A DNA stretch of 64,000 nt from JAVVEZ01 sp032250895 (GTDB taxonomy: Bacteria; Pseudomonadota; Gammaproteobacteria; Pseudomonadales; Pseudohongiellaceae), in NCBI GenBank assembly GCA_032250895.1, contig JAVVEZ010000005.1, forward strand, positions 6,719 through 70,718. The letters run 5' to 3'. The notes under the pieces are model-generated. The model made no database searches, was not told the origin of the DNA, and saw nothing but the letters and a program-made list of their open reading frames with translations. Every line of letters starts with the position of its first letter. The stretch's first letter is position 1. The position numbers were made by a program, and so were the translations under genes. This document shows positions 46,413 to 55,504 of the stretch, piece by piece.

Positions 46413-46498
46413 GGCAAAGATCCTCTTTGATTGGGAACCTGTCTTACAACAGTCTGCCGGCTCCCTCGTGTCGTCGGTTTGCAATTTTACATAGCAAT

Positions 46499-46522
46499 CT
46501 TTACTACAACCTTTACTATAAC
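46499..46522. repeat. Tandem 12-base direct repeat between DUF1592 and DUF1552 genes
   Basis: CTTTACTACAAC is followed directly by CTTTACTATAAC, a one-base-different duplicate spanning the DUF1592 stop codon. It sits in the 103-base gap before the DUF1552 gene. Its role is unknown. Confidence 0.5.
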
Positions 46523-48966
46523 GATGCCGATGCCCGCTGGCTGGCATCCTGTTCCGTGTCCGATATCAGCTCGCTGCCCCGCATCCGGAATGCGTCGCTG
46601 TCGACCAGGTTGAATACAATGGATTCGAAATGGTAATCCTCTGTTGCCGCCGCACGGACGATTCGCCTTATCAGGGGCATATCCCGGTAATTCACCTCGC
46701 GACCCAGGGCATAGGCCATCAGGCGCTCGGTGAGGGAGCCTACAAACTGTTCGGAGCGGGCCACCAGCGCGGTGGTCAGGTCCTCGGGACGGGTGATTTC
46801 GGTCCCGTCCGGCAAGACCCCGGAGGCATCGACCAGGGTCAGCGTTTCACCATCATATTCCCGGTACTGCCCCACCGTGTTGAAGTTTTCCAGGGCCAGG
46901 CCCAGCGGATCCATCACTGCGTGACAAGAGAAACAAGTGGGATTTTGACGGTGCTGCTCCAACCGTGCCCGCAGCGTCTTCGGCGCCTGGCCGGGCTTCT
47001 GCGATAAATCGGTCTCCACATTGGGAGGCGGTTGCGGAGGCGGCGCGCCCAGAACACGATCCAGAATCCAGGCCCCGCGCAATACCGGTGACGTGCGGTT
47101 GGGGTTGGCGGTGAGCATCAGGATGGCGCCCTTGCCCAGCAGGCCCCGGCGGTATTCGTCCTGCAGCGTCACTTTTCTGAACTGACTGCCCTTCACGTCT
47201 TCAATGCCGTAATGCATGGCCAGGCGTTCATTCAGGAAAGTGTAATCGGCATCCAGCAGCCGGACCACCGACTGGTTGCTGCGCAGCACGCTGTCGATGA
47301 ACAGGCTCAGTTCCTGGCGGAACATGGGCCGCGGATCGAGGAAGCGGCTGGCAAAGGGGAACAGCCTGCCGTCGGGCGTAATCTCATCCAGCTTGGCCAG
47401 GTTCAACCACTGGAAGGCAAAGTCATCCACCAGGGTCAGCGCCCGCTCGTCGGCCAGCATGCGGCGCACCTGCCCTCTGAGCACCTCCGGATCGCCCAAT
47501 TCTCCGCTTTCAGCCAGTTTCAGCAACTCCGCATCCGGCAGGCTGCTCCACAGGAAGAAAGAGAGCCGCGAGGCCAGTTCGAAACCGCTGAGCAGGGGTG
47601 ACTGTGAATCGAGCGGGCTGCCCTCGGCACGGTAAATGAAATGCGGACTCACCAGGATGGCGCTCAGCGCATCGCGAATGGCAATTTCGAAATCCTGCGA
47701 TTTCCTGCTGGCGTTATAGAACGCCATCACCTGCTTGACGTCCTCATCGACAAGGGGACGCCGGAAGGCGCGCTCGGCCAGATGCGTGACGATCTGCTCC
47801 GCGCAGGCCGCTTCCTCGGCGGTTTCCTTCGGATAGCATGTAAAAATACGCTTGCGGCTTTCGGACTCGCTCATGCCGGTGATTTTCAGCGGCCCGCGCA
47901 CCTGCAGGGCATGCAGGGCCTGCGCGCGCTCCTGGCCACCTTCCAGGGCGCGTGCCGGGCTACGTTCATCGCTTTCGGCAAAGCTGCGCTGCAGAAAGGT
48001 CACCGTGACGGTATGCTGGCCCGCCGTGGCGTTGAAACGAATGCCCTTCAGCCGTGCGTTGATCATGGACACGGCATCGGCCTGAAGCTGGTCGATGGCC
48101 TCCATGTCTTCTTCGCCGCCGACCTCGGTGCGGAAAAATTCCTTGCCGTCCAGCAGGGCGATGACCGTATTCCTGAATTCCATCTTGGGCACTTCCCGGC
48201 CCAGCGCCAGGTCACCGATGTTCAACTCATAGACACCGTCGGCCATGAAATTGTATTCCACGCTCATGCCGCCACGGGTGCCGAAGGGCATGCCATCCTG
48301 ATGCCGCTGCTGGGAGCCGGTGCCCGGCGTGCCCCTGGCCGGCAGGGAAATGATCATGTCCGCCACGCTGCCGTAGGTTTCCAGGATGGGAATGAGGCGG
48401 CGGTCGCCCACCGCGTCGTGGGCGATGGTGCGGGCGGCATTCAGGTACTGGTCGATAAAGGTGGGGGAAACCTGCAGGGCCGCAGCATTGTTGTCGAAAC
48501 CGCCCTTGATGTCATCGCGCGGCAGCAGCGCCTCCACGTCGATGTTCATGCCCAGCAGGTCGCCAATGGCATTGGCATATTCCCGGCGGTTCAGGCGGCG
48601 CAGGGGGATCTGACCCGGGCTGGGATTCCCGGAGGCCGTATCAAGGGTGTTTTCCAGCCACGACACCAGGGCCTTGATATTCTCTTCCCCGGGCCGATCA
48701 TTCCCTGCCGGCGGCATATACCCGCCTTCCAGCTTGCGGATGGCCTTTTCCCAGACCTCGGCCTCGGTGGGGACCTGACCGGGGGACATCAGGTCAAAGG
48801 CAACGCTGCCGGCCCAGTCCTCACTGTTATGGCAGCCGAAACAATATTGCTCGACCGTAGCCCATGGCTCATGGGCGCCGCCCTGAGCGGGCTGGGCCGT
48901 GGCCGAAGTACCGGCCAGTGCCGTCAACACCGCGAGAACCACCAGCTGAAAACCACGTTCGTTCAT
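46516..48966 (-). CDS. Exported cytochrome-like DUF1587/1592/1588/1585 protein
   Basis: This is an exported multidomain protein of 816 residues. After a signal peptide (MNERGFQLVVLAVLTALAGTSATA) comes a c-type haem motif VEQYCFGCHNSEDW. A DUF1587-like part (RRLNRREYANAIGDLLG), a carbohydrate-binding-like middle, and DUF1592 (LVSPHFIYRAEG, ELASRLSFFLWSSLPD) follow. DUF1588 has a second CXXCH (NPTCFSCHAVMDPLGLALENFN), and a DUF1585-like end follows (RLMAYALGREVNYRD). These proteins are widespread in planctomycetes and some proteobacteria, but their reaction is not established. The start may be 48966 or 48969 (ATGATG); GGAGG spacing favours 48966. Confidence 0.87.
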   Translation of the reverse strand: MNERGFQLVVLAVLTALAGTSATAQPAQGGAHEPWATVEQYCFGCHNSEDWAGSVAFDLMSPGQVPTEAEVWEKAIRKLEGGYMPPAGNDRPGEENIKALVSWLENTLDTASGNPSPGQIPLRRLNRREYANAIGDLLGMNIDVEALLPRDDIKGGFDNNAAALQVSPTFIDQYLNAARTIAHDAVGDRRLIPILETYGSVADMIISLPARGTPGTGSQQRHQDGMPFGTRGGMSVEYNFMADGVYELNIGDLALGREVPKMEFRNTVIALLDGKEFFRTEVGGEEDMEAIDQLQADAVSMINARLKGIRFNATAGQHTVTVTFLQRSFAESDERSPARALEGGQERAQALHALQVRGPLKITGMSESESRKRIFTCYPKETAEEAACAEQIVTHLAERAFRRPLVDEDVKQVMAFYNASRKSQDFEIAIRDALSAILVSPHFIYRAEGSPLDSQSPLLSGFELASRLSFFLWSSLPDAELLKLAESGELGDPEVLRGQVRRMLADERALTLVDDFAFQWLNLAKLDEITPDGRLFPFASRFLDPRPMFRQELSLFIDSVLRSNQSVVRLLDADYTFLNERLAMHYGIEDVKGSQFRKVTLQDEYRRGLLGKGAILMLTANPNRTSPVLRGAWILDRVLGAPPPQPPPNVETDLSQKPGQAPKTLRARLEQHRQNPTCFSCHAVMDPLGLALENFNTVGQYREYDGETLTLVDASGVLPDGTEITRPEDLTTALVARSEQFVGSLTERLMAYALGREVNYRDMPLIRRIVRAAATEDYHFESIVFNLVDSDAFRMRGSELISDTEQDASQRASASL

Positions 48967-49124
48967 CATGCCCCCTCCATCGTTTCCAAAAGTATGCCCC
49001 CAGCGCAGGCATGAGTCTAGAACAAAAAGTGAATATAAAGTGAAAAGAAAGAGGAAAAGCAGAGCGTGTTCTTTACAAGAAAAGGCTGGCATCCCCTTGT
49101 CAAGGTTCAGTAAAGTGACAGTCT

Positions 49125-50297
49125 ATGCGCATTCTTCATATCGGCAAGTACTACCCGCCCTTTGCCGGGGGCATCGAGAACTTCATGGCGGCCCTGCTGC
49201 CGGTGCAGGCCGCTTCGGGTGACGAGGTGGCGGTACTGGTGCATCAGCACCGGCGGGGCCGGCCCTTTGGCGTGGAACAGATGAAACAGGTGCGGGTCTA
49301 TCGCGTGCCGATCTGGGGCCGGCTCCTGTTTGTGCCATTGAGCCCCTGGTATGCCCGGCATCTGGCACGGGTGATCGGGCAGTTCAAGCCCGACATCCTG
49401 CATATTCATATGCCCAACGTCTCTCCCTTCTGGGTGCTCTTCCTCAAATGCTGCCGGGATCTTCCGGTGGTCATCCACTGGCATGCGGATGTGGTGGCCT
49501 CGGAACTGCACCGGGGGCTGGCCCTGGGCTATCGCTTCTACCGCCCCTTCGAGCAGGCCCTGCTGGCCCGCAGTCAGGCGATCATCGTGACCTCTCCGGC
49601 CTATATGAAGTCCAGCGTGGCCTTGCAATCCTGGCAGGACAAGTGCCATGTGGTGCCTCTCGGCCTGATGCCGCAGGCCTCACCCGATCCCGTCAAGCTG
49701 GGGCTGCGGGCCATAAAATACTGGGGCAACAATACCTCGTCGCTGCGGGTGCTGGGGGTCGGCAGATTGAGCTATTACAAGGGCCATGAATTTCTGGTTC
49801 GCGCCGTTGCCGGCCTGGCCGATGTGCAGGCCATCATCGTCGGCAGCGGGGACCAGTACCCGCGCCTGCAGAAACTGATCGAGGACGTGGGGGCCGGGGA
49901 GCAATTTGCGCTCTACGGCGCGGCGCCGGAGGCGGAATTGCAGGACCTGCTGCAAAGCTGCGACTGCCTGTGTCTGCCGTCCATCGAGCGCACCGAGGCC
50001 TTTGGTCTGGTGTTGCTGGAAGCCATGCGCCTGGGCAAGGCGGTGATTGCCAGCGACGTGCCGGGCGCGGGCATGGGCTGGGTGGTGGACCACGAGCTGA
50101 ACGGCCTGCTGGTGCCCCCCGCCAATGTCATGGCATTGCAGAACGCGCTGCTGCGGCTGCGGGATGATCCGGATCTGGGTATTCGCCTGGGGCAGGCCGG
50201 CAGACAGAAATTCGGGCAGATGTTTGCAATCGACCGGGTGGCCGACAGTATTCACCGGCTTTATGTGGATTTGCCGGCCGGACCGGCATCGGAGTAA
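49125..50297 (+). CDS. Family 4 glycosyltransferase
   Basis: This is a 390-residue GT-B glycosyltransferase. The N-terminal domain has MRILHIGKYYPPFAGGIENF, and DILHIHMPNVSPFW comes later. The C-terminal domain has VLGVGRLSYYKGHEFLVRAV and the EX7E motif as EAFGLVLLEAMRLGKAVIA near residue 285. Such enzymes extend O-antigens or exopolysaccharides. It starts the rightward group of glycosyltransferase genes, divergent from the DUF1592 cluster. Donor unknown. Confidence 0.88.
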   Translation: MRILHIGKYYPPFAGGIENFMAALLPVQAASGDEVAVLVHQHRRGRPFGVEQMKQVRVYRVPIWGRLLFVPLSPWYARHLARVIGQFKPDILHIHMPNVSPFWVLFLKCCRDLPVVIHWHADVVASELHRGLALGYRFYRPFEQALLARSQAIIVTSPAYMKSSVALQSWQDKCHVVPLGLMPQASPDPVKLGLRAIKYWGNNTSSLRVLGVGRLSYYKGHEFLVRAVAGLADVQAIIVGSGDQYPRLQKLIEDVGAGEQFALYGAAPEAELQDLLQSCDCLCLPSIERTEAFGLVLLEAMRLGKAVIASDVPGAGMGWVVDHELNGLLVPPANVMALQNALLRLRDDPDLGIRLGQAGRQKFGQMFAIDRVADSIHRLYVDLPAGPASE

Positions 50298-50406
50298 ACT
50301 CGGGATCACGCCCCGACAAGCCGGCGTGGGAACGTGGCGAAACCTCTGTATAATCCCCCTCACGTTTTTCCCGCTGATGCGCGGAAAGCCTTCGTTCGGA
50401 GTCGCC

Positions 50407-51162
50407 ATGCCCCTTGCTGTTCCCGATCTCGACCCGCGCACTGTCCTGGTGGTGTTACCCGTGCAGAACGAAGCGGCTTCACTGGCGGCGGTGCTGGCGG
50501 GAATCAGAGCTTATGGCCTGGATGTGCTGGTGGTGGACGATGCCAGCCACGATGACAGTCTGGCCATTGCCCGTGCCGCCGGCGTGAAGGTCCTGCCGCT
50601 GGCCTTGCCCTTGGGTGCCTGGGGTGCCATTCAGACCGGCATTCGCTACGCCCGCCAGCAGGGCTATGCTTATGTCTTGAGCATGGATGCCGATGGCCAG
50701 CACCACAGCGAGGAAATTCCGGTTCTGATCGAGGCCATGCGGTCCCGGCCCGGCGCCGACCTCATCATTGGCGCCTGCATCGAACGCGGCTCCTGGCTGC
50801 GGCACCTGGCCTGGCATTTTTTCCGCCGCCTCACCGGCATTGGCATCGAGGATCTCACTTCCGGCTTTCGTCTGTACAATGCCCGCGCCCTGGCGGTGCT
50901 GTCGATACGGGCCGCGACCCTGCTGGACTACCAGGATGTCGGGGTCCTGCTGCTGCTGAAATCCGCCGGCCTGCACATCGAAGAGGTCCGGGTGAACATG
51001 ACCCCACGGGAAAACGGCGTCTCCCGGGTATTCTCCTCCTGGATGATGGTGCTGTATTACATCCTGGTGACCACGGTGCTGTCGCTCAGCAAGATGGACA
51101 GACTGGCGCGCAGGCATTACAGTTCGGACCAGAGCCCACTCCCGGAAACCAGGAAACGCTGA
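50407..51162 (+). CDS. DPM1-like family 2 glycosyltransferase
   Basis: This 251-residue GT-A enzyme is related to dolichol/polyprenyl-phosphate mannosyltransferases. It has TVLVVLPVQNEAASLAAVLAGI, then VVDDASHDDSLAI and YVLSMDADGQHHSEEIPVLIEAM with the DXD motif (about residue 92). DLTSGFRLYNARAL follows. No C-terminal membrane segments are present, unlike the GtrB type. The start at 50407 has GGAG five bases upstream; 50377 is a possible in-frame alternative. It is immediately followed by a DUF2304 gene, a common pairing that may supply the membrane part. Confidence 0.87.
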   Translation: MPLAVPDLDPRTVLVVLPVQNEAASLAAVLAGIRAYGLDVLVVDDASHDDSLAIARAAGVKVLPLALPLGAWGAIQTGIRYARQQGYAYVLSMDADGQHHSEEIPVLIEAMRSRPGADLIIGACIERGSWLRHLAWHFFRRLTGIGIEDLTSGFRLYNARALAVLSIRAATLLDYQDVGVLLLLKSAGLHIEEVRVNMTPRENGVSRVFSSWMMVLYYILVTTVLSLSKMDRLARRHYSSDQSPLPETRKR

Positions 51163-51166
51163 CACC

Positions 51167-51535
51167 TTGGAACAATACCAGCTTACTTCAAGCGTCATCG
51201 GCGCTGTCATTGCCCTGCTCATTCTGTGGCTGGTGCGCCGCGATCATCTGCACGGACGCTTTGCCCTGTGGTGGATCGCCATTGCCGTGGCCAGCGGTCT
51301 GCTGGGCATCTTTCCGCGCACCCTGGACGATGTCGCCTTCAGGCTGGGCATCGGCTATCCACCGATTCTGGCGGTGGTGCTGGCCCTCGGTTTTCTGATG
51401 ATCAAGATCCTTATCGGGGATATCGAGCGCTCCCGGAACGAAATCAAGATTCATCGGCTCACCCAGAGACTGGCCATACTGGAGGGGCAATTGTTTGAGC
51501 GTGACCACGGGGAAAAGAAACACGAGCAGGTCTGA
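51167..51535 (+). CDS. DUF2304 small membrane protein
   Basis: The 122-residue protein has three hydrophobic segments (residues 9-24, 32-48 and 63-84) and a C-terminal coiled coil (RSRNEIKIHRLTQRLAILEGQL). This is the DUF2304 pattern. It starts with TTG at 51167, 4 bases after the DPM1-like gene. DUF2304 proteins typically accompany soluble DPM1-like glycosyltransferases and probably anchor them. Function not proven. Confidence 0.82.
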   Translation: MEQYQLTSSVIGAVIALLILWLVRRDHLHGRFALWWIAIAVASGLLGIFPRTLDDVAFRLGIGYPPILAVVLALGFLMIKILIGDIERSRNEIKIHRLTQRLAILEGQLFERDHGEKKHEQV

Positions 51536-51579
51536 GCGCAGGCCCTGCGCGAGATTGACGAACGACAGGAGAAGGCCCT

Positions 51580-53394
51580 ATGCCGAGCCAGGGTTATCGT
51601 ATTACCGAGCAGGACGAGGCTGATTCAGCGCCGGCGCGTCTGCTGGCCTTGCTGACCCGCCCCCCGGCACAGTGGCTGCTGATCGTGGCCGCCGTCGTGC
51701 TTGCTTATGCCCACACCCTCGATGTGCCCTTCTATTTTGATGATTTCACATCGATTCGGGACAACCCCGTCATCCGCGACTGGGGCAACTGGGCGGGCTT
51801 GTGGAACTTTTCCGGCGCCCGCATCGTCACCTACTTCACGTTCAGCGCCAACTACTTCCTGCATGCCTATGATCTGGCCGGTTACCATCTGCTCAATATC
51901 CTGATTCATGTCGGCGCCGGGCTGGCAATGTACTGGCTGGCCCGGGAGCTTCTGCGCACGCCCCGCATCAGTCCCCATGCCTCGCCGCTGCTCGTGGCCT
52001 GGCTGCCCCTCCTGGCGGCCCTGCTGTTCGTGCTGCATCCCCTGCAAACCCAGGCCGTCACCTACATCGTTCAGCGTGCCGCCGCACTCGCGGCGCTCTT
52101 CTACCTGCTGGCGCTGGCAGCCTATGTCCAGGCCCGGCTCAGTCAGGACTGGCCGCAGCGGCTGCTGTTGCTGGCTTTGGGCGGAGGCCTGGCGGGGCTG
52201 GCGTTTTTCTCCAAGCAGAATGCGCTGACCCTGCCGCTGGCCGGTCTGCTGGTGGAACTGGCTTTTTTCAATGTCTCCCGCAGACGCCTGGCCGGCATTC
52301 TGCTGGCAGGCCTGGCCGGCCTGCTGGCACTGTGGCTGTACTTCCGGCTGGCGCTGGGCCAGGATCTGCTGACGTTGGCCTCCGAGCTCACATTGGAGAC
52401 CACCACGGTCTCGCGACTGCAATACTTTGCCATTCAGATGCCGGTGCTGTGGCTTTACCTGGGCAAGTTTCTGCTTCCCTTCAATCTGCACCTGGACTAT
52501 GACATTCCTGTGGTGACGACTTTTTTCAATCCCGCCACACTGATGTATGCCGCCGCACACCTGGGCCTGATCGGGGCGGCCCTGGCTCTGCTCCGCCGCA
52601 GCCCGATGCTGGCCTTTGGGCTGCTGTTTTACTATACGGCGCATCTGATTGAATCCAGCATCATTCCCATTCGCGATTTTGCCTTTGAGCACCGCAACTA
52701 CCTGCCCAATGCCGGACTGTGCCTGTTCAGTGCCTGGGTTCTGCTGAGCCTGCTGCCACGTTATCTGTCCGCCCGCCAGGTTGCCGCGCTGGCAACGGTG
52801 CTGTTGCTGACATTGGCCGGCCTGAGCTGGAGCCGGAATGAGCAGTGGCGTGACCCGGCGGCGTTTTTCCGGCATGAAGTTGCCATTCACCCGAATAATT
52901 TCAGGGCGCACAGCATGCTGGGCGAAAACTACCTGCGCCTGAATGATTTTGACAACGCGCTGAAGGCCTTCCAGCAGGCGGCACAGCTCTACGACCGCAG
53001 CGAGGACAAGCAAAACAATACCAAGGTGGCATTTTTTTCCAATTACATTCTCACGCTGGATGAGCTTGGCCATTACGAACAGGCCCTGAAAGTCATCGCC
53101 GGACTGGACCTGGCCGCCATGTCGGGCGCTGCACAGTCTCTGTTTCTGTCGCGGCAGGGCATCATCCACGCCAAGAGCAATCAGTTGCAGCTGGCGGAAG
53201 AAGACTTCACGGAAGCCCTGCGGCTCAATGCCAACAATCTTGATGCGCTGACCAACCAGGCCAAGCTGCTGCTGCTGACCGGCAGGCCGCAGGAATCACT
53301 GCAGATGTTTCAACGGGCCTATGCCGTCGATCCCAACAACCCCGAGGCCCTGATTGGTCTGGAATATTTCAGCAACAATCCCCCCGCCCAGTGA
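51580..53394 (+). CDS. Polytopic TPR membrane protein (TMTC-like)
   Basis: The 604-residue protein has about 10 membrane segments in residues 30-420. In the first loop lies YFDDFTSIRDNPVIRDW, the acidic DD-containing motif of GT-C-like TMTC proteins, with HLLNILIHVGAGLAMYWL after it. From about residue 430 it has 4 tetratricopeptide repeats (AHSMLGENYLRLNDFDNALKAFQQAAQLY and later units). Such proteins are thought to transfer sugars from polyprenyl phosphate to periplasmic acceptors. With the DPM1-like and DUF2304 genes directly upstream it plausibly forms a protein-glycosylation module; that is inference. Confidence 0.8.
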   Translation: MPSQGYRITEQDEADSAPARLLALLTRPPAQWLLIVAAVVLAYAHTLDVPFYFDDFTSIRDNPVIRDWGNWAGLWNFSGARIVTYFTFSANYFLHAYDLAGYHLLNILIHVGAGLAMYWLARELLRTPRISPHASPLLVAWLPLLAALLFVLHPLQTQAVTYIVQRAAALAALFYLLALAAYVQARLSQDWPQRLLLLALGGGLAGLAFFSKQNALTLPLAGLLVELAFFNVSRRRLAGILLAGLAGLLALWLYFRLALGQDLLTLASELTLETTTVSRLQYFAIQMPVLWLYLGKFLLPFNLHLDYDIPVVTTFFNPATLMYAAAHLGLIGAALALLRRSPMLAFGLLFYYTAHLIESSIIPIRDFAFEHRNYLPNAGLCLFSAWVLLSLLPRYLSARQVAALATVLLLTLAGLSWSRNEQWRDPAAFFRHEVAIHPNNFRAHSMLGENYLRLNDFDNALKAFQQAAQLYDRSEDKQNNTKVAFFSNYILTLDELGHYEQALKVIAGLDLAAMSGAAQSLFLSRQGIIHAKSNQLQLAEEDFTEALRLNANNLDALTNQAKLLLLTGRPQESLQMFQRAYAVDPNNPEALIGLEYFSNNPPAQ

Positions 53395-53493
53395 CGCAGG
53401 GCAAGGCCGCTTTTTATTGGGAGGCCTGTCGAAGAACACCGCTTTGACCTTATGGAGTCCAGACGCTAAAATGCGACACCGGAGGTGAATCCC

Positions 53494-53730
53494 ATGAATG
53501 ACGAATCCGCCAAACGGGCGACTGTTTATTTTGAGCCTTCCCTGCATCAGGCCATTCGACTCAAGGCCGCACACACCAACCAGTCCATTTCGGCAATTGT
53601 CAATGATGCCGTGCGCTTTGCGCTGCGTGAGGACCAGGAAGACCTCGCGGCCTTCGACGAACGCATCGCAGAACCTGTGATGAGCTACGAAGCGCTGCTG
53701 AAGGATTTGAAAGCGAATGGCAAGTTATGA
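53494..53730 (+). CDS. CopG/RelB-like antitoxin
   Basis: The 78-residue protein has a ribbon-helix-helix-like N-terminus: KRATVYFEPSLHQAIRLKAAHTNQ, then SISAIVNDAVRFALRED. The acidic C-terminal tail (DLAAFDERIAEPVMSYEALLKDLK) fits toxin binding. The perfect Shine-Dalgarno GGAGGTGA lies five bases before the ATG at 53494. It overlaps the RelE-like gene by 14 bases, and the pair probably represses its own promoter. Confidence 0.85.
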   Translation: MNDESAKRATVYFEPSLHQAIRLKAAHTNQSISAIVNDAVRFALREDQEDLAAFDERIAEPVMSYEALLKDLKANGKL

Positions 53731-53980
53731 ACTCGCCTTCAAAAAATCGCTGACCAGAGATCTGCGCAGCATCCCGAACGAAGATGTCATGCGCATCCTC
53801 GAACGCATTCAGGCCCTGGCACATGATCCTCGCCCACCGGGTTGCGAGAAATTGTCGGGGCAGGAGCGCTATCGTATTCGGCAGGGTGTTTACCGAATCG
53901 TGTATGAGATCGAAGACCGCCACCTGATGGTGCTCGTCGTGAAAGTCGGTCATCGCCGTAAAATTTACCGTCGTCCGTGA
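53717..53980 (+). CDS. RelE/ParE-family toxin
   Basis: The 87-residue basic protein has the RelE fold pattern: SYELAFKKSLTRDLRSIP, then KLSGQERYRIRQGVYRIVYEIED and the C-terminal VVKVGHRRKIYRRP. Late basic and aromatic residues (H-R-R-K-I-Y-R) fit the mRNA-interferase site. It overlaps the antitoxin start-to-stop as in other relBE operons. ParE-type gyrase inhibitors share the fold, but the C-terminal HRxxxY favours a RelE type. Confidence 0.85.
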   Translation: MASYELAFKKSLTRDLRSIPNEDVMRILERIQALAHDPRPPGCEKLSGQERYRIRQGVYRIVYEIEDRHLMVLVVKVGHRRKIYRRP

Positions 53981-54016
53981 TCGGACGATCACTCACGTCC
54001 GGAAGGTCCCTCCTCG

Positions 54017-55504
54017 TTATTGCGAGGTGATGCTGAAGGTGATGGGGCGGGTGTGGTGGAAGATTTCAGTGGGCTGGCTGCTCAGGGAATAGCCGACGAA
54101 GACCGAGAAATTCCTGCCATTGAGACCCGCATTGCGGCCGCGCAGATTCTTGATGATGTCGATGTCTTCCTGCGCATCCAGCAGGATGCTGGGACGGTAG
54201 GCCGGAAGCTGTGCAAGATTGCCGCTGAAGGCGATGAACTGGCCCGTGGCCGTCTTCACGAAGCGCTGGCCGTTATCGAGAATGGCCAACACGAACAGCG
54301 AGCCGGCGCGGCCGACATGTTCCGGCGCAATCCGGATGCTGGCGCTGACGGTGACGGCCTCATCGGCCCGGAATTGTGACCGGAACCCTTCCTGCAGGCT
54401 GCCGGTGGCGCCGCCGCTGAAGATGGCATTGCTGCCGGTGCCACTGAGGCTCTGCGCCCGTTTGAGCAGGGGCCTGGGGTTGTCGCTGATGGTGAGCCGG
54501 TAGTCACCCGTGGTGCCCTTGCAGGCCGTGGGCCGGTCGAAGGTGTTGGCCAGAATCAGAAAGTCGCCGGCAGGAAAGATGGCCGAGAGGCGTGCGTCGC
54601 AGTCGCCGGCGCCGTCGTCATCCAGGCCGAGCTCTTGCAGGTTTTCATCGACAATCAGAACCACCGCATCCAGCAAACCCGATTCCATCTGCAGGGACAG
54701 CGTTTGCTCGCTGTCCAGGTGCAACCGGAAGGCATCCACGAAACTGGTATCGATGCCGATATTCAATAATTCAAACATCCGGCAGTCGCCCTCGGTCAGC
54801 GCGCCGCTGATGACGGTATTGAGGCTTACTTCCGGCGTTTGACAGGTGCCGGGCGGCCCATAAATAGAGTTGGCGCCGGCGATGTCATCCACCTGCAGGG
54901 CATCGATGGCGCTCACCGCAGGCGCCATGATGGCGGGGCGGGTCGTCTCATGACCCAGGCCCAGCGCATGGCCCAGCTCATGCAGGGCCACCCGGCCAAA
55001 ATCCATTTGCGGACGCAGCTTGCCATTATAGATGTCCCAGTTGATATTGCTGTTGAAAATGATGTCGGCCTGGCTGATGCGGCCAAAACCCAGTGACGAA
55101 GATGAACCCAGGCTGAAGGTGACGGCCAGCACGCCCTGACCGAAGTCATTGCCACAGGCACTGGAGCTGAAATTCACACCATTGCGGGCATCGCCACCAC
55201 CACTGGGAAAACCGTTGTTGTTGGCCGTATTGCGACTGAAGCCCTGGCAGGGGTCCAGGAAACTGCGCATGATCAGAAAATCGAAGGCGGTGGCCTGTGA
55301 CCACCGCGCCATGGCGTCTTCGAAGGCCACGCTCCAGCTCTGCCCGCTCGGCGCATTGCCGGTGATGCCGACATTGAACACGGTTTCACCAGCATCCCAG
55401 CGCGAGCCGGTAATATTGAAGCCGGCGGCGGGCAGCGGCAGCAGCAATGCCATGAGCAGCCCGGAAACAAGGCCGACTGCCGGGCGGGCCAGGAACGCGG
55501 TCAT
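54017..55504 (-). CDS. Secreted matrixin-family zinc metalloprotease
   Basis: The 495-residue protein begins with a signal peptide (to about residue 28, LPAAGFN). The catalytic M10-like domain carries the zinc motif H175-E-L-G-H179-A-L-G-L-G-H185, followed by the likely Met-turn at M193. After a cysteine-containing linker, residues 240-345 form a prepeptidase-C-terminal-like domain (FRLHLDSEQTLSLQMESG...DILEND-like DDDGAGDCDARL). The C-terminal 150 residues are an extra beta domain. Expected secreted or periplasmic. It starts 4 bases within the end of the upstream gene (ATGA). Confidence 0.85.
   Translation of the reverse strand: MTAFLARPAVGLVSGLLMALLLPLPAAGFNITGSRWDAGETVFNVGITGNAPSGQSWSVAFEDAMARWSQATAFDFLIMRSFLDPCQGFSRNTANNNGFPSGGGDARNGVNFSSSACGNDFGQGVLAVTFSLGSSSSLGFGRISQADIIFNSNINWDIYNGKLRPQMDFGRVALHELGHALGLGHETTRPAIMAPAVSAIDALQVDDIAGANSIYGPPGTCQTPEVSLNTVISGALTEGDCRMFELLNIGIDTSFVDAFRLHLDSEQTLSLQMESGLLDAVVLIVDENLQELGLDDDGAGDCDARLSAIFPAGDFLILANTFDRPTACKGTTGDYRLTISDNPRPLLKRAQSLSGTGSNAIFSGGATGSLQEGFRSQFRADEAVTVSASIRIAPEHVGRAGSLFVLAILDNGQRFVKTATGQFIAFSGNLAQLPAYRPSILLDAQEDIDIIKNLRGRNAGLNGRNFSVFVGYSLSSQPTEIFHHTRPITFSITSQ

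Noticed and set aside
47641..49014. Rightward open frame of 457 codons antisense to the DUF1592 gene
   Set aside because: The opposite strand encodes a full DUF1592/1588 protein with signal peptide and two CXXCH motifs; the rightward frame has shadow composition.
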